Shown in pieces: positions 48,466-57,967 of a stretch of DNA of 64,000 nucleotides (its first letter is position 1; every line of letters begins with the position of its first letter). The stretch is taken from assembly GCA_965220415.1 (NCBI GenBank), contig OZ244829.1, forward strand, positions 2,108,001 to 2,172,000. Reading direction: 5' to 3'. A program made the position numbers and the translations under genes. Under the pieces are notes generated by a model. The model searched no databases and had not been told where the DNA came from. It saw only the letters and a list, made by a program, of their open reading frames with translations. Source of the stretch: JAJDTR01 sp965220415. Lineage in GTDB: Bacteria > Poribacteria > WGA-4E > JAJDTR01.

Positions 48466-49317
48466 TCAATCCATCCTCGAACCACCGTCAATGTTAATGG
48501 AGAGTCCGGTAAGGTAATCAGACTGAGACGAAGCGAGGAACGCCACTACGCTGGCAATGTCCGATGGCTGCGCCACCCAGCCCAAAGGGATATTGCGTGC
48601 CCGTTCTTGAATGTATGCTTGGCGGTTTTCGCTTGTGTGCCACGTTTCGGCTGATATGTCCTCCGAAGACATTGCCTCACGCTGATAGCCCACACGTTCC
48701 GTGTCCACAATGCTTGGACAGATTGCGTTGACGTTTATATGATGAGGCGCGAGTTCCTGTGCGAGAGACTGCGTAAAGCCTCTCACGCCGAACTTCGATG
48801 CGCAATACGCTGCAAAACGAGCGCGCCCATGCCTACCCATTATTGAGGACATGTTGATGATTTTACCGCCCTTTCCCCTTTCTATCATATGACGCGAGAC
48901 TGCGCGACAACAGAGAAAAGTCCCCTTTAAGTTTACGTTCTGCACCTCATCCCAAGCCGCCGCCTCCAATTCCACTACAGGAACACGATCCGAACCTGGA
49001 CGCGAAGCGGCATTGTTTACGAGAATGTCGATACGGCCGAACCGATCAAGTACCTTACCTACCATGCCGTCTACCTCATTGGCATCGCAGACATCTGTCA
49101 AAACGCACATCGACCTTCGTCCTTTTTCCTCAATCTCGCGCACAACAGCAGAAGCACCGCCCCAACGCTCCGGATTATGCCGATTTGGATCGTTGACAAT
49201 GTCCGTTATGACCACATTCGCGCCGTCCCGGGCTAGTCGATTGGCAATTGCACGCCCTATACCATGCTCGCCCCCGGCGCCCGTCACAATGGCAACTTTT
49301 TCGTTGAGGTTGTACAC
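48466..49317 (-). CDS. Short-chain dehydrogenase/reductase (SDR)
   Basis: A 283-residue classical SDR. The cofactor loop is TGAGGEHGIGRAIA (12-25), the NNAA motif is INILVNNAAS (about 90-99), catalytic Ser is in INMSSIMG and the Tyr-Lys pair in YCASKFG, so the active site is complete, unlike the SDR at 29418-30134. The closing NVNAICPSIVDT and DYLTGLSINIDGGSRMD match fabG-type or gluconate/sorbitol dehydrogenase-like proteins, but the substrate is open. The start is GTG 49317 with AGGAGGG upstream. It lies 1.2 kb from the preceding gene and opposite to it. Confidence 0.92.
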   Translation of the reverse strand: MYNLNEKVAIVTGAGGEHGIGRAIANRLARDGANVVITDIVNDPNRHNPERWGGASAVVREIEEKGRRSMCVLTDVCDANEVDGMVGKVLDRFGRIDILVNNAASRPGSDRVPVVELEAAAWDEVQNVNLKGTFLCCRAVSRHMIERGKGGKIINMSSIMGRHGRARFAAYCASKFGVRGFTQSLAQELAPHHINVNAICPSIVDTERVGYQREAMSSEDISAETWHTSENRQAYIQERARNIPLGWVAQPSDIASVVAFLASSQSDYLTGLSINIDGGSRMD

Positions 49318-49749
49318 CCTATTTCCCTCCTGTTTTCAATTCATTGTGAATTTACCCAACGCAATGATTTAGATTTCTAGCGTCTTCAACCTAGGAAATC
49401 AGTTCAATAATCAAGATTTATCCGAGATTGCACCTACGCTAGCACAGTAGGGGTTTGAAGTTGTTCCGTTACGATGGATCGTTTACAGCATATTTTCTTG
49501 GATTGGTTGGTTTGGCCGATTGACTTCGGTATTGACGCAGTGGGACCTTTTCAATGGCCAACCAAACACACTAGATGGTCAAAATCTCACCTGCTTTTCG
49601 TCACGGAGCGAGATGATTAGCGTTCCCGTTTCTCTTGAAATGGTGTAGATGTAATAGCTAGGCAGATATGAAACACCATAGCTGTTTTCCTCAAGAAGGG
49701 AAATCAGGGTAATGCTGGATTCAATCCTTCGCCAATTCGTTTGTCCTGT
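49318..49749. other. Spacer between SDR and MurB genes
   Basis: 432 bp without a supported gene. On the minus strand about 49600-49747 there is an open stretch in the MurB frame that reads NWRRIESSITLISLLEENS and then YYIYTISRETGTLIISLRD but has no start codon, so it looks like a decayed fragment. Confidence 0.45.
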
Positions 49750-50676
49750 CTATTCATCTTCGAATCCCAGCATTTTGACCTCTATCTGTAGAGCCACGCC
49801 AGTCGTTCGTTTAACCCGCGCTTGGATATGTTGAACAAGGCTCAATACGTCTTCGGCGGTCGCGTTGTCAATGTTTAGAATAAAGTTCCCGTGGATTTTG
49901 GAAACCTCGGCTCCGCCGATTCGGTGCCCCTTCAAACCACAAGCATCAATCAGTCTGCCCGCAGAGTCATTGGGCGGATTCTTAAAAATGCACCCCGCAT
50001 TTTCCTCCGCAAAGGGCTGGGTTGAAATCTTTTGGTTGTATAATTCATTCATCCGGTCGGTTATAACTTTTGCGTCTCCGGGGGTGAGGCGAAGCACTGC
50101 CCCTGTTACACTAAAGTAGTTACCTAACCCACTGCGACGATAGGCAAACCGCGCTTCATCGTGGCTGATTTCAGTAACCTCTCCCTTGTCGGTCATTACC
50201 CGCACCCGCTCGACAACATCGCCGAAACTGCTTCCCCATGCGCCGGCATTCATAATCAACGCCCCACCGACCGATCCCGGGATACCGAGCGCAAACTCAA
50301 TCCCACTGAGTCCTTGCCGTGCGGAAACTTTCGACAGTCTCGGCAACGAAACTCCCCCGCCTACCGAAACGCAATCTCCGTCAAATTCCAACTGATCGAA
50401 TTCCTTAACTAGCCGAAGCACGATACCTCTGTACCCGTTGTCACTGACAAGTAAGTTTGAACCCCTTCCAATCGTGGCTACGGGCAAATTCCAACTCTTT
50501 TTCAACTTTGCGATCGCGGCAAGTTCATGGACGGTACTCACCTCAAAATATGCTGCCGCCAATCCTCCAATACCGAAAAAAACATGTTTATCCATCGGTT
50601 CATCAAATCGCAGTCGTGACGTAGGTGCGTTCCCGTCGCTTTTGATTAGTTCAGCAAGTTCTGTTTTCCATTCCAT
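49750..50676 (-). CDS. murB: UDP-N-acetylenolpyruvoylglucosamine reductase (MurB)
   Basis: A 308-residue FAD enzyme that reduces UDP-GlcNAc-enolpyruvate to UDP-MurNAc in peptidoglycan synthesis. FAD-binding motifs are ATIGRGSNLLVSDNG (81-95) and GVEFALGIPGSVGGALIMNAGAWG (about 129-152), and the substrate loop is ENAGCIFKNP, with Cys where E. coli has Ser229, a variant known in type II MurB proteins. The C-terminal IEVKMLG holds the catalytic Glu. Starts at ATG 50676 and lies 44 bp after PbpC in the same orientation, so this is a cell-wall pair; the rest of the dcw cluster is absent. TAG stop 49750-49752. Confidence 0.95.
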   Translation of the reverse strand: MEWKTELAELIKSDGNAPTSRLRFDEPMDKHVFFGIGGLAAAYFEVSTVHELAAIAKLKKSWNLPVATIGRGSNLLVSDNGYRGIVLRLVKEFDQLEFDGDCVSVGGGVSLPRLSKVSARQGLSGIEFALGIPGSVGGALIMNAGAWGSSFGDVVERVRVMTDKGEVTEISHDEARFAYRRSGLGNYFSVTGAVLRLTPGDAKVITDRMNELYNQKISTQPFAEENAGCIFKNPPNDSAGRLIDACGLKGHRIGGAEVSKIHGNFILNIDNATAEDVLSLVQHIQARVKRTTGVALQIEVKMLGFEDE

Positions 50677-50720
50677 GTATATCTATCCAACAATCATCGT
50701 AGTACGACTCAAAGACCGAA

Positions 50721-53252
50721 TTAACCTCTAATAACCAACGTTTGGCTCGTTGACCGTCCCTCGTCATCAACACACGTGAGTCTATGTTTGCCAGCTACCG
50801 GTGTCAAGAACACTTTCTCGGCTGGGTCGCCGCTAAAAACCAACTGCCCGTCAAGAAACCAGTAAATCTGCTTTGTTCGATTCGACACGGACGCTTGGAG
50901 CGAAATCTTCTGATCTTCAAGCGGAATACCGGGACGAATATGGTATTCACTATTCTCTGATGGAGAAATGACAATAGGACTGTGCCCTGCAACGAGACCG
51001 GTGCATGAGGAAAAATGCGCCGGCATCTCCGTAATTGTAAATCCGTTGCGTTTTAACCAAGTTCCTATTGCTGCAGGCCACTCCTCGAAAACCGCATGAC
51101 TATAAGTCCGGCCAACTCGACAGTGCGAACACAACGTCGTTCCCGTCCTCTCGTCGACATAAATCCCTTTGTGAATCGTGCACACGGTATTGGGGGAAAC
51201 ACTCGGAATGTAATAGTCAAACTTCGAACTGGGACAATATGAGGAGGGCAACATTCCGCTCAACGAGCAAACTTCTCGAGTATTCACGCGTCCGGCGCGT
51301 GTGAACCAACGATTGGTTGCAGGTGTGGTTAGGGCTGTGAATAAGCTGAACAGAATAGGCCCCGCGACTTCGGATCCGACAAGCGAGGAAACACCTGTAC
51401 CATTAAAATTACCGACCCAAACACCGATTGTAAAATCGGGAGTGTAGCCGATACTCCACGCATCTCGATGTCCAAAAGAAGTGCCGGTCTTCCATGCAAT
51501 CTTGGGGAGATTCGTCGATGCCTCAAATGCCGCAGGCAAATCGGGACGGCGGACTTCGGTTAGCATTTCAGTTAAGATATAACAGGCTTCTCTACTCAAA
51601 AGTCTCTTTGCTATTGCGCGGCTCTTTGGGATATTCACGGGGCTATCCGTATTTCGAGACGTAGAGTTTAGGTATTCAAACGAGGAGCCTGTTGAGTGCC
51701 TAGACCTCATCGAACCCGCCTCATCTCCTTCCCCTACCGGATCCATTGTCAACCGATACTGCGCAAACTCTCCGGAGTTCGCCAATCCGGCATAGAGTGT
51801 CGTTAATTCAAGCAGTGTCAACTCGCAGCCGCCGAGTACCAACGATAATCCGTAATGCCCTTTTGACTCCGGTAACGTGGAAATCCCGGCATTCTGCAGA
51901 AATGAATAGATACCATTATTGCCGAGCCGCGAGTATAGATTCACGGCTGGGACATTGAGAGAGTGTGCCAGTGCCTCGCTCGCAGTCACGGATCCGCGAT
52001 ACTCTCCATCATAATTTACAGGACTATATCCCGAGTAATCAATTGGCACGTCGTTCAAAAGGCTTTCGGGAGTAATTAATCCACGATCAATCGCCAATCC
52101 ATAGATGAAAGGCTTGAGTGTTGATCCGGGCGATCGTCGGGCATTTGTGCCATCAACCTGCCCCTCGCTATCTTGGTCGAAAAAACTATACGAGCCAACG
52201 AGAGCCAACACCTCTCGGCTCTTCGTGTCCATCACGACTATTGCGCCCGTAGAGATGCCTTCTTGGCGAAGCGGAGCCAGGCTCTCGTGCAATATCCGCT
52301 CCCCTAGCTCCTGAATCCTAATGTCAATCGTCGAGTGGATGTGGCAAACCAAATTGTCGGCAACGCCGGTAATCTTCCCATCAGAGAGACCAGAGTGCAA
52401 GCGAGTAGAATATGGAGAAGTCTGTTCAAAATGGGAATTCTTGAGCAGACGCGTCAAATGCGGCGCACTGAACGGCATTAGGTAACGAGTCGTCGGAACC
52501 GGTTCACTGGCTGCTTCCCGTAATTTTTCATCAGATATCTTTCCGAACGTTACCATGCGCTTCAGGACTTTCTCCCGGGCGCGCACGGCGTTTGCATGAT
52601 GAAGATCCGGGCGCAAGCGTGTTGGTGAGTTGGGAATAGCCGCCAATAGCGCAGCTTCGCCCAAACTGAGACGATTTTGTGGTTTGTTAAAGTACATGCG
52701 AGATGCGGCGGCTGAACCAACGATGTTGCCGCCGTAAGGTGCCATGTTGAGGTAAAGCCTCAGGATCTCATCCTTGGAATAACGCGCCTCAAGCTGAAGC
52801 GCGCGGAACATCTCTATAATTTTGTTGCGAATCGTTCGAGGTTTCGGCTCCATCATACGTGCGACCTGCATTGTGATAGTGGACCCGCCCCTGACGACCC
52901 TACCTGCTCTAATGTTCGTGACCAGTGCCTGAGCAATTGAAAATGGGTTGATTCCAAAGTGATAATAAAACCACCTGTCCTCATACGTTAGGACGGCCGT
53001 TCGCAACTTCGGGGAAATCTCAGCCAAAGAAGGTGCGGGAATTCGCCACGAGTCATCGGATGCCGTAAACACCCTGAGCCATTCGCCATGTCGATCAGAA
53101 ACTACCGTTGAAGACGGCGGATGTAATTTTTCTACGGGTAACGGGAATACCCAGTTAGCGATAAGAAAAACCAATCCTGAAAAAGCGATAATGGCGAAAA
53201 AAGATGGATAAAAAGGACGTTTGAATCTTTTGAAATCAAAGACATTCTTCAT
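50721..53252 (-). CDS. pbpC: Penicillin-binding protein 1C (PbpC)
   Basis: An 843-residue bifunctional peptidoglycan synthase. After a membrane helix (13-33) comes the GT51 domain: EDRWFYYHFGINPFS (catalytic Glu), RAGRVVRGGSTITMQVARMM and SKDEILRLYLNMAPYGGN. The transpeptidase has SPGSTLKPF (S-x-x-K), AHSLNVP (S-x-N) and WKTGTSFGHRDAW (K-T-G). A C-terminal BiPBP_C domain (about 690-843) is present, with SENSEYHIRPGIP and IYWFLDGQLV. This is the PbpC layout and length (about 770-840). Whether it is essential is unknown. It lies directly upstream of murB on the same strand. Confidence 0.93.
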   Translation of the reverse strand: MKNVFDFKRFKRPFYPSFFAIIAFSGLVFLIANWVFPLPVEKLHPPSSTVVSDRHGEWLRVFTASDDSWRIPAPSLAEISPKLRTAVLTYEDRWFYYHFGINPFSIAQALVTNIRAGRVVRGGSTITMQVARMMEPKPRTIRNKIIEMFRALQLEARYSKDEILRLYLNMAPYGGNIVGSAAASRMYFNKPQNRLSLGEAALLAAIPNSPTRLRPDLHHANAVRAREKVLKRMVTFGKISDEKLREAASEPVPTTRYLMPFSAPHLTRLLKNSHFEQTSPYSTRLHSGLSDGKITGVADNLVCHIHSTIDIRIQELGERILHESLAPLRQEGISTGAIVVMDTKSREVLALVGSYSFFDQDSEGQVDGTNARRSPGSTLKPFIYGLAIDRGLITPESLLNDVPIDYSGYSPVNYDGEYRGSVTASEALAHSLNVPAVNLYSRLGNNGIYSFLQNAGISTLPESKGHYGLSLVLGGCELTLLELTTLYAGLANSGEFAQYRLTMDPVGEGDEAGSMRSRHSTGSSFEYLNSTSRNTDSPVNIPKSRAIAKRLLSREACYILTEMLTEVRRPDLPAAFEASTNLPKIAWKTGTSFGHRDAWSIGYTPDFTIGVWVGNFNGTGVSSLVGSEVAGPILFSLFTALTTPATNRWFTRAGRVNTREVCSLSGMLPSSYCPSSKFDYYIPSVSPNTVCTIHKGIYVDERTGTTLCSHCRVGRTYSHAVFEEWPAAIGTWLKRNGFTITEMPAHFSSCTGLVAGHSPIVISPSENSEYHIRPGIPLEDQKISLQASVSNRTKQIYWFLDGQLVFSGDPAEKVFLTPVAGKHRLTCVDDEGRSTSQTLVIRG

Positions 53253-54034
53253 CGTCGCTACCCTACCTTTACCCTTCGAATTTGTCGTTCATCATCTCCA
53301 CGAGAGAGAATCAGCCGCACCTACCACAATTATCTATACCCGCGATATACGGTAAGATTAATCTCCGAATCACGACTTTCTTTACTACCGAAATCGTGAG
53401 TCACCGATTATACATGTGGTTAAATTTCAACATGCCTAGGCAAGGACTAAAGAAGCACCCATAAGCTATTGCCAGCCATGAATCCGTTTGAAGTTCATAA
53501 GCAAAACGCCGCTCAGGCGATGTAGGGCAAATGTCATGCCAGATTTTATCCATCAATCGAGCCCGACGCTAAGAGCTTGTTTGAAAAGTACATTTGTAGG
53601 GTGCGATCAAAGGAGCGAAAAGCGACTGCGATAGAGATCCCACAGGTATGTAGCAGACAACTCTAAATACATGGCTAAACTTCCCACAAATGACCTTGCT
53701 ACCGATTATTCAAACAGGCTCTAAGCGTGATTTTCGACTAGTACCGCGGCCATCGAAGAAAAGGCATTTCAATTCAAGAGTGTCCGGTTCCCAATAGTTG
53801 CTTCTTCCAATTATCTCAGCTTCGGAATTCAGTATATCAGGAGCGATTTTTAACCTCAAGCCAAAAGCGGCTTGTAGTGAATACACTGCTCATTCCTAGA
53901 TTCCGAAAATAATCAGAGAAATGACTTTCATTCATACCGCAGAAATGATATAATTTTCACTGTTAGAATAGGACTTTGGCGAACCGGCGGATATCTAGCG
54001 GCAAAACTCGGGAAGGCGAGGAAAGGAACTAAAT
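53253..54034. repeat. Spacer between PbpC and a membrane protein
   Basis: 782 bp without a supported gene. It holds the element at 53573-53721, decayed palindromes near 53350-53380 and a -10-like TATAAT at 53949-53954 that may belong to the 54035 gene but lacks a convincing -35. Confidence 0.55.
53573..53721. mobile_element. Non-autonomous element with TAA duplication (related to 15468-15695)
   Basis: Left end GAGCTTGTTTGAA, right end TTCAAACAGGCTC, with TAA on both sides (53570-53572 and 53722-53724). The right 60 bp (CCTTGCTACCGATTATTCAAAC) and the left 35 bp match the element at 15468-15695; the centre is 79 bp shorter because it lacks part of the palindrome and repeat array. Confidence 0.8.
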
Positions 54035-54694
54035 ATGAACGGCAAATCTACTGGAATGTATCTAGTCGGAGGAATTACGGGATTGCTGAGCGGCATTTTG
54101 ATGATTGTCTCAGGCTATCTAGTGACGTTTCATTTAAAGGGAACCTTTATCGGATCCGCGGAGCAGCAGTTGGGATTTATCGCGCATCATCCGCTTTCCG
54201 GGATTGTGCACGGATTAAGTGTTGTCAGTCTCATCCTAATCGTGCCTACGATAATCGCCCTACTCACCCTATTTGGCACAACGGCGCCCATACGTGGCTG
54301 TTTGGGAACCGGTTTCGCCGCCCTTTGGATTTTTGTCGAAGTCGTTGGACACCTGTCCCAAACGGCACCGCTGCGCGCCCTCGGTGAGTTGTACGCCAAT
54401 CCTTCTGCCAACGCGATGGCTTTGTCAATCTATCAAGTGTCCCAAGAGTTCTGGGAAGCGCTTTCTATGACAGCCGCTTTTGTTTGCGTTCTGATGTGTT
54501 TATGCTCCGGCTCCGCGTTGGTAGCAATGCGAACCCGCACGTCAGGTTATGCATTTCTGGTAGCGGCTATAGCCTTTCCGGTAGGCCTTTTAATTCCGAT
54601 CCTTGGGATTCAACTTCATGTTGCCGTGCGCGGATTGGCATTCATTCTTGTCTCGGGCATACTGATCCGCACCTCCAGAACCAAAGAAGGATAG
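54035..54694 (+). CDS. Polytopic membrane protein, DUF4386-like
   Basis: A 219-residue protein with about seven membrane helices (GGITGLLSGILMIVSGYLV, VHGLSVVSLILIVPTIIALL, LGTGFAALWIFVEVVG, ALSMTAAFVCVLMCLCSG, YAFLVAAIAFPVGLLIPIL and so on). The pattern of a long first helix, a polar loop with S-I-Y-Q-V-S and hydrophobic C-terminal pairs resembles DUF4386, a family of unknown function. AAAGGAA precedes the ATG. The gene is convergent with purE (16 bp between stops), so the two share a terminator region. No further role can be deduced. Confidence 0.7.
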   Translation: MNGKSTGMYLVGGITGLLSGILMIVSGYLVTFHLKGTFIGSAEQQLGFIAHHPLSGIVHGLSVVSLILIVPTIIALLTLFGTTAPIRGCLGTGFAALWIFVEVVGHLSQTAPLRALGELYANPSANAMALSIYQVSQEFWEALSMTAAFVCVLMCLCSGSALVAMRTRTSGYAFLVAAIAFPVGLLIPILGIQLHVAVRGLAFILVSGILIRTSRTKEG

Positions 54695-54710
54695 ACCTCT
54701 CTCAGACTGA

Positions 54711-55232
54711 TCAATAATTTTTATAGCCAACTTCAGCCAGACGTGCGGCTTTTTTGGCGACCCCGTCACTCAACTCTAATTTATATGCTTGCAACTTTGA
54801 CTGAAGCTCAGGGCTATTCAGGCTAAGAATTTGGGCGGCAAGAATGCCGGCATTCCGCGCGCCGCCAGAGCCAATCGCCATCGTCGCAACAGGAACGCCA
54901 GGCGGTAGTTGCACCGTTGAATAAAGCGCATCGACTCCGTTGAGCGGCCCTCCGTCAATTGGAACACCAATCACCGGAAGCGTTGTATGCGCGGCTATCA
55001 CTCCGGCAAGGTGGGCTGCCCGCCCGGCTCCGGCAATAATCACCTGAATCCCGCGGTCCTTGGCGGTTTTGGCGTAATCCATCGTCATCTCGGGAGAGCG
55101 ATGCGCCGATGAAATGGTTATCTCGAATGGGACTTGGAAGTCATCCAATACCTTTGCAGCCTCTGACATCTGATCTAAGTCTGAATCACTCCCCATTACA
55201 ATGCTAACAATCGGAGTTTCCTTGGAAGTCAT
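54711..55232 (-). CDS. purE: N5-carboxyaminoimidazole ribonucleotide mutase (PurE)
   Basis: A 173-residue enzyme of purine biosynthesis that converts N5-CAIR to CAIR. The fold's key motifs are clear: VMGSDSDLDQM (11-21), SSAHRSPE (41-48, the catalytic His), IAGAGRAAHLAGVIA (65-79) and VPIDGGPLNGVDALYSTVQLPPGVPVATM. GAGGTGAC lies upstream of the ATG at 55232. The usual partner purK is not in the window. Length (about 165) and motif spacing are ordinary for class I PurE. Confidence 0.95.
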   Translation of the reverse strand: MTSKETPIVSIVMGSDSDLDQMSEAAKVLDDFQVPFEITISSAHRSPEMTMDYAKTAKDRGIQVIIAGAGRAAHLAGVIAAHTTLPVIGVPIDGGPLNGVDALYSTVQLPPGVPVATMAIGSGGARNAGILAAQILSLNSPELQSKLQAYKLELSDGVAKKAARLAEVGYKNY

Positions 55233-55516
55233 GTGGTTATTAAGTCACCTCATAGTAAAAATGTTAGGATCAGTAATATTCTATCTGACTGACCGAGCAT
55301 CAATAAGAATCCAAACGATGTTCCGAAGAATCTTGACTCGCTCCATTCTATGACACAAACATCGCCTTCTGAAAATACATATATAGCACGTGGTAAATAC
55401 GATGTCAAGCATAACTCATTACTAAACAACTTAAGCGGATTAACGTCTGATAACTTTACAACTGTCCGCTAGTGTTAAGGGCTGTCGGAGCTTTTTGACT
55501 TAAAAAGGAAAGTGCG

Positions 55517-56344
55517 ATGAGAGGAATTTCGAAGGTAATATTAGGGCTATTGCTTTGCAGTTTAGTGCTGTTAGTGGTGGCATACGGCTTCTACAGCAGA
55601 GGTCTCCAAGCCCAAAATGAGGATCGTAGCCAGCCGACTGCCGAGCAAACTGAAACAACGCCAACGAGAACTACAGGCGAAGTTCGGCGTCAGAACACAA
55701 CCAACAACAATGAACGGACACCTCCACGAAGGCAATTGAACCAACCGAGCCAAGACTTCTATCAACCAATTGTCGAGAACAATCTATTTCGTCCTCTAGG
55801 TTGGAGAAAACCGGACGATGAACCCCGATATACCTTAGTCGGAACACTGATTGAATCAAATAACCAACGTGCGAAAGCGTTCTTGATAGAGCGGCGCTCC
55901 AATCGTTACTATCCTGTATCGGTTGGTGAAAAAGTTGGTGACGCCATTGTGGAAAGCATCAAGCCGGACGAGGTCAGCCTCAGCGAAGATGGCAAGAAGG
56001 TGACGCTTAGAGCAAATTCCAATCGATTTCTTGACACCTCGGCAGTATCCAACAGAGGGGGGACGCAGTTCAACAGAGGTTCTGAGAATACTTCGTCCGA
56101 AAACAAGAAGTCGCAAGAGGACAAGCCCGAAAATCGTGGCAATCGTGAATGGAATGAGGATAGAATGCGAAATATAGCCGAACGGTTTCGCAACGCCTCA
56201 CCTGAAGAACGCGAACGCATGAGGGAAGAATTTCGCCGTCGTGGTAGGGAACGACGCGCTCGTGGAGAGCGGGGAGGAAGAGAAGGGAGAGGACGAGGTA
56301 GAGCCAGAGATGGGGCTAGGGATTCAGGGCGTCGAAGGGACTAA
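55517..56344 (+). CDS. Membrane-anchored GspC/PilP-like protein with Arg-rich tail
   Basis: A 275-residue protein with an N-terminal membrane helix (6-28, VILGLLLCSLVLLVVAYGF), a 50-residue polar linker, and a beta-domain from about 85-170 (IVENNLFRPLGWRKP, YTLVGTLI, AFLIERRSNRYYPVSVGEKVGDAIVESI). The phrase NLFRPLGW followed by YxLVGT resembles the homology region of type II secretion GspC and PilP proteins. The last 75 residues are dominated by Arg, Glu and Gly (REEFRRRGRERRARGERGGR). The rest of a secretion operon is not visible. It may be a cell-envelope linker; this is by analogy only. AAAAAGGAAAG precedes the ATG. Confidence 0.65.
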   Translation: MRGISKVILGLLLCSLVLLVVAYGFYSRGLQAQNEDRSQPTAEQTETTPTRTTGEVRRQNTTNNNERTPPRRQLNQPSQDFYQPIVENNLFRPLGWRKPDDEPRYTLVGTLIESNNQRAKAFLIERRSNRYYPVSVGEKVGDAIVESIKPDEVSLSEDGKKVTLRANSNRFLDTSAVSNRGGTQFNRGSENTSSENKKSQEDKPENRGNREWNEDRMRNIAERFRNASPEERERMREEFRRRGRERRARGERGGREGRGRGRARDGARDSGRRRD

Positions 56345-56925
56345 TGTGCCCTTTTACCGCCAACGTCATAAACGTCATAAGTGTAACGTCAATGATGTAG
56401 TTTCACAATACGACTCTATGTTGGATCACTTGGTTTTTCGTCACCCATTGGGATCAACTTAAGGGATTTCGTCTAGTATCGGTGGTGTTCTCCGACGCAA
56501 AACCCTTAATTAGTCCCATAGGATGGGGAGGAAATCTCTATCATCCCCCGTACGGTAGGTGCGGTTTCCAACCGCACCGGCACCTACGGAAACCAGCGCT
56601 AGGAGTCATCTTTTGTGGCGCACCCATCAGTGAATGAACTGGTATTCCCTTGCTCACCTCTACATGGAGATTAACAGTTCAAGACATTAAAGCCGCGTGA
56701 CTTGCACCCTAAAACGCTTAACTTGATCCCTATGACACTTGATTTTCCGTCCCCAGTGCCGAATAACTCGTTACTATGGCGCCTAAAACATGCTGACAGG
56801 ACCATCAGGTCAAGCGGCAATTTTCACGGGGAGATCCAAAAACCTGAAGACACCTATAGAGAGGACTTCAGGTTTTTGGCTAGGTTTTAAAATCGCACTC
56901 AAGCACCGAATCCGGGACTTGCGCC
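56345..56925. repeat. Spacer with palindromic repeat and hairpin
   Basis: 581 bp without a supported gene; an open stretch of 62 codons at 56702-56890 has no ribosome site or recognisable product. The palindrome GTAGGTGCGGTTTCCAACC... at 56555-56578 is the inverse of 15800-15823. A hairpin is listed at 56836-56879. Confidence 0.55.
56836..56879 (-). terminator. 14-bp hairpin downstream of lipoprotein gene
   Basis: CCAAAAACCTGAAG (56836-56849) and CTTCAGGTTTTTGG (56866-56879) are exact inverses with a 16-base loop. It follows the lipoprotein stop at 56926 (minus strand) by 47 bp, as expected for its terminator. Confidence 0.55.
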
Positions 56926-57681
56926 CTAATTCCAAGTAACTACGCCCGCAGACCCAAGCAAACGTAGGTTTTCCGGCTTCATCAAAACTTCACCTTCTTT
57001 GACTATTGGCATACGGGTCGGGAATAAGGCGTAGGCAATTCGTCGAGGAAGATGGTTTCCCAGATCAGCCATCATCTCTTTCTCTGACTTATAACCTACC
57101 ATGCCACGGTTCTCAACTTGAAACGCATGCCAATATTTTAGGTAATCCACAATCTTGTCATCAAAGATGAGTTCCCCTGTTTTTGTGTCCACGATTCTTA
57201 TTTGGGTCGTTACGAGTGCGCTTTGGCGCGCACGGAGGTAATCCGCGGTTCCTGAAATCCCGCCTTGGCTTCCCTGTTTTCGGTATACGACATTATCGTT
57301 CCAACGTTTAAATTTGGGATTATCGATTTTTCCGAAAACGATTAAATCAACTTCCAACCCTTGACCAACCTTCGCGGCTAAGGCGGGATCGGTGAATATA
57401 TCGGTCAGCGTCAAACCCAATTCCTTAAGTTTTGTCGCTACCGGTGCCACCTTCTCGGATTGATCATAGACCCATTCGGTTTCCTTAAGCGCAAGTTCAA
57501 AGCGGGTGGCGAGATTAATGGGCACCCATTTTCCCATGGTTTCTGCTTTATCTTCTGTTAGGAATGGCGTAATGGCAACAGCGTTTGCCTGCTCTAATGG
57601 CGGCGGCGCGTTGAGACTTGACCCGCAGCCAACAACCAATACAAGAATAAACGGTACTAGGAAAAGACGAAGCAAATTCAT
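56926..57681 (-). CDS. Lipoprotein with CsgG-like fold
   Basis: A 251-residue lipoprotein. The start is ATG 57681, preceded by GGGGGAC, and the signal ends in VLVVGC with Cys19 as lipid-attached residue; the upstream in-frame start at 57744 has no ribosome site. The body has alternating strands and helices: AVAITPFLTED at 36-46, VDLIVFGKID (about 130-139), ALVTTQIRIVDTKTGELIF (about 170-188), and the end LGSAGVVTWN. This pattern recalls CsgG/PF03783-type periplasmic lipoproteins, in which VTTxxRIVDxxTGEI is characteristic. A transport or envelope-assembly role is possible but not shown; no curli partners are near. Confidence 0.7.
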   Translation of the reverse strand: MNLLRLFLVPFILVLVVGCGSSLNAPPPLEQANAVAITPFLTEDKAETMGKWVPINLATRFELALKETEWVYDQSEKVAPVATKLKELGLTLTDIFTDPALAAKVGQGLEVDLIVFGKIDNPKFKRWNDNVVYRKQGSQGGISGTADYLRARQSALVTTQIRIVDTKTGELIFDDKIVDYLKYWHAFQVENRGMVGYKSEKEMMADLGNHLPRRIAYALFPTRMPIVKEGEVLMKPENLRLLGSAGVVTWN

Positions 57682-57967
57682 CTGAAACAGTCCCCCTTTT
57701 ATAATGTTGGAGATTCGCAGCAAATTATTGTTTAAGAATGTCACTGGATTGGTTTAATATCTACCTCAAAATTTCCCTATTGTTAATAGGATACCACAAA
57801 ACCGCATTGGATGAAACACATTTTTTCCCCATCAGGGACTTTCGGTATTGAACGTGATTCATCGCCTCCCTGAACCTTGAACACGGTAAACAGACTTGCA
57901 AGACACCGAGAATAAATCGGTCACGTCGAAAAGTCAATCGCGCCGTTGTACGTCCTGCGGAGCGCTG

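Noticed and set aside
56702..56890. Open stretch of 62 codons as a gene
   Set aside because: No ribosome site, no recognisable domain, and it contains half of the hairpin at 56836-56879.
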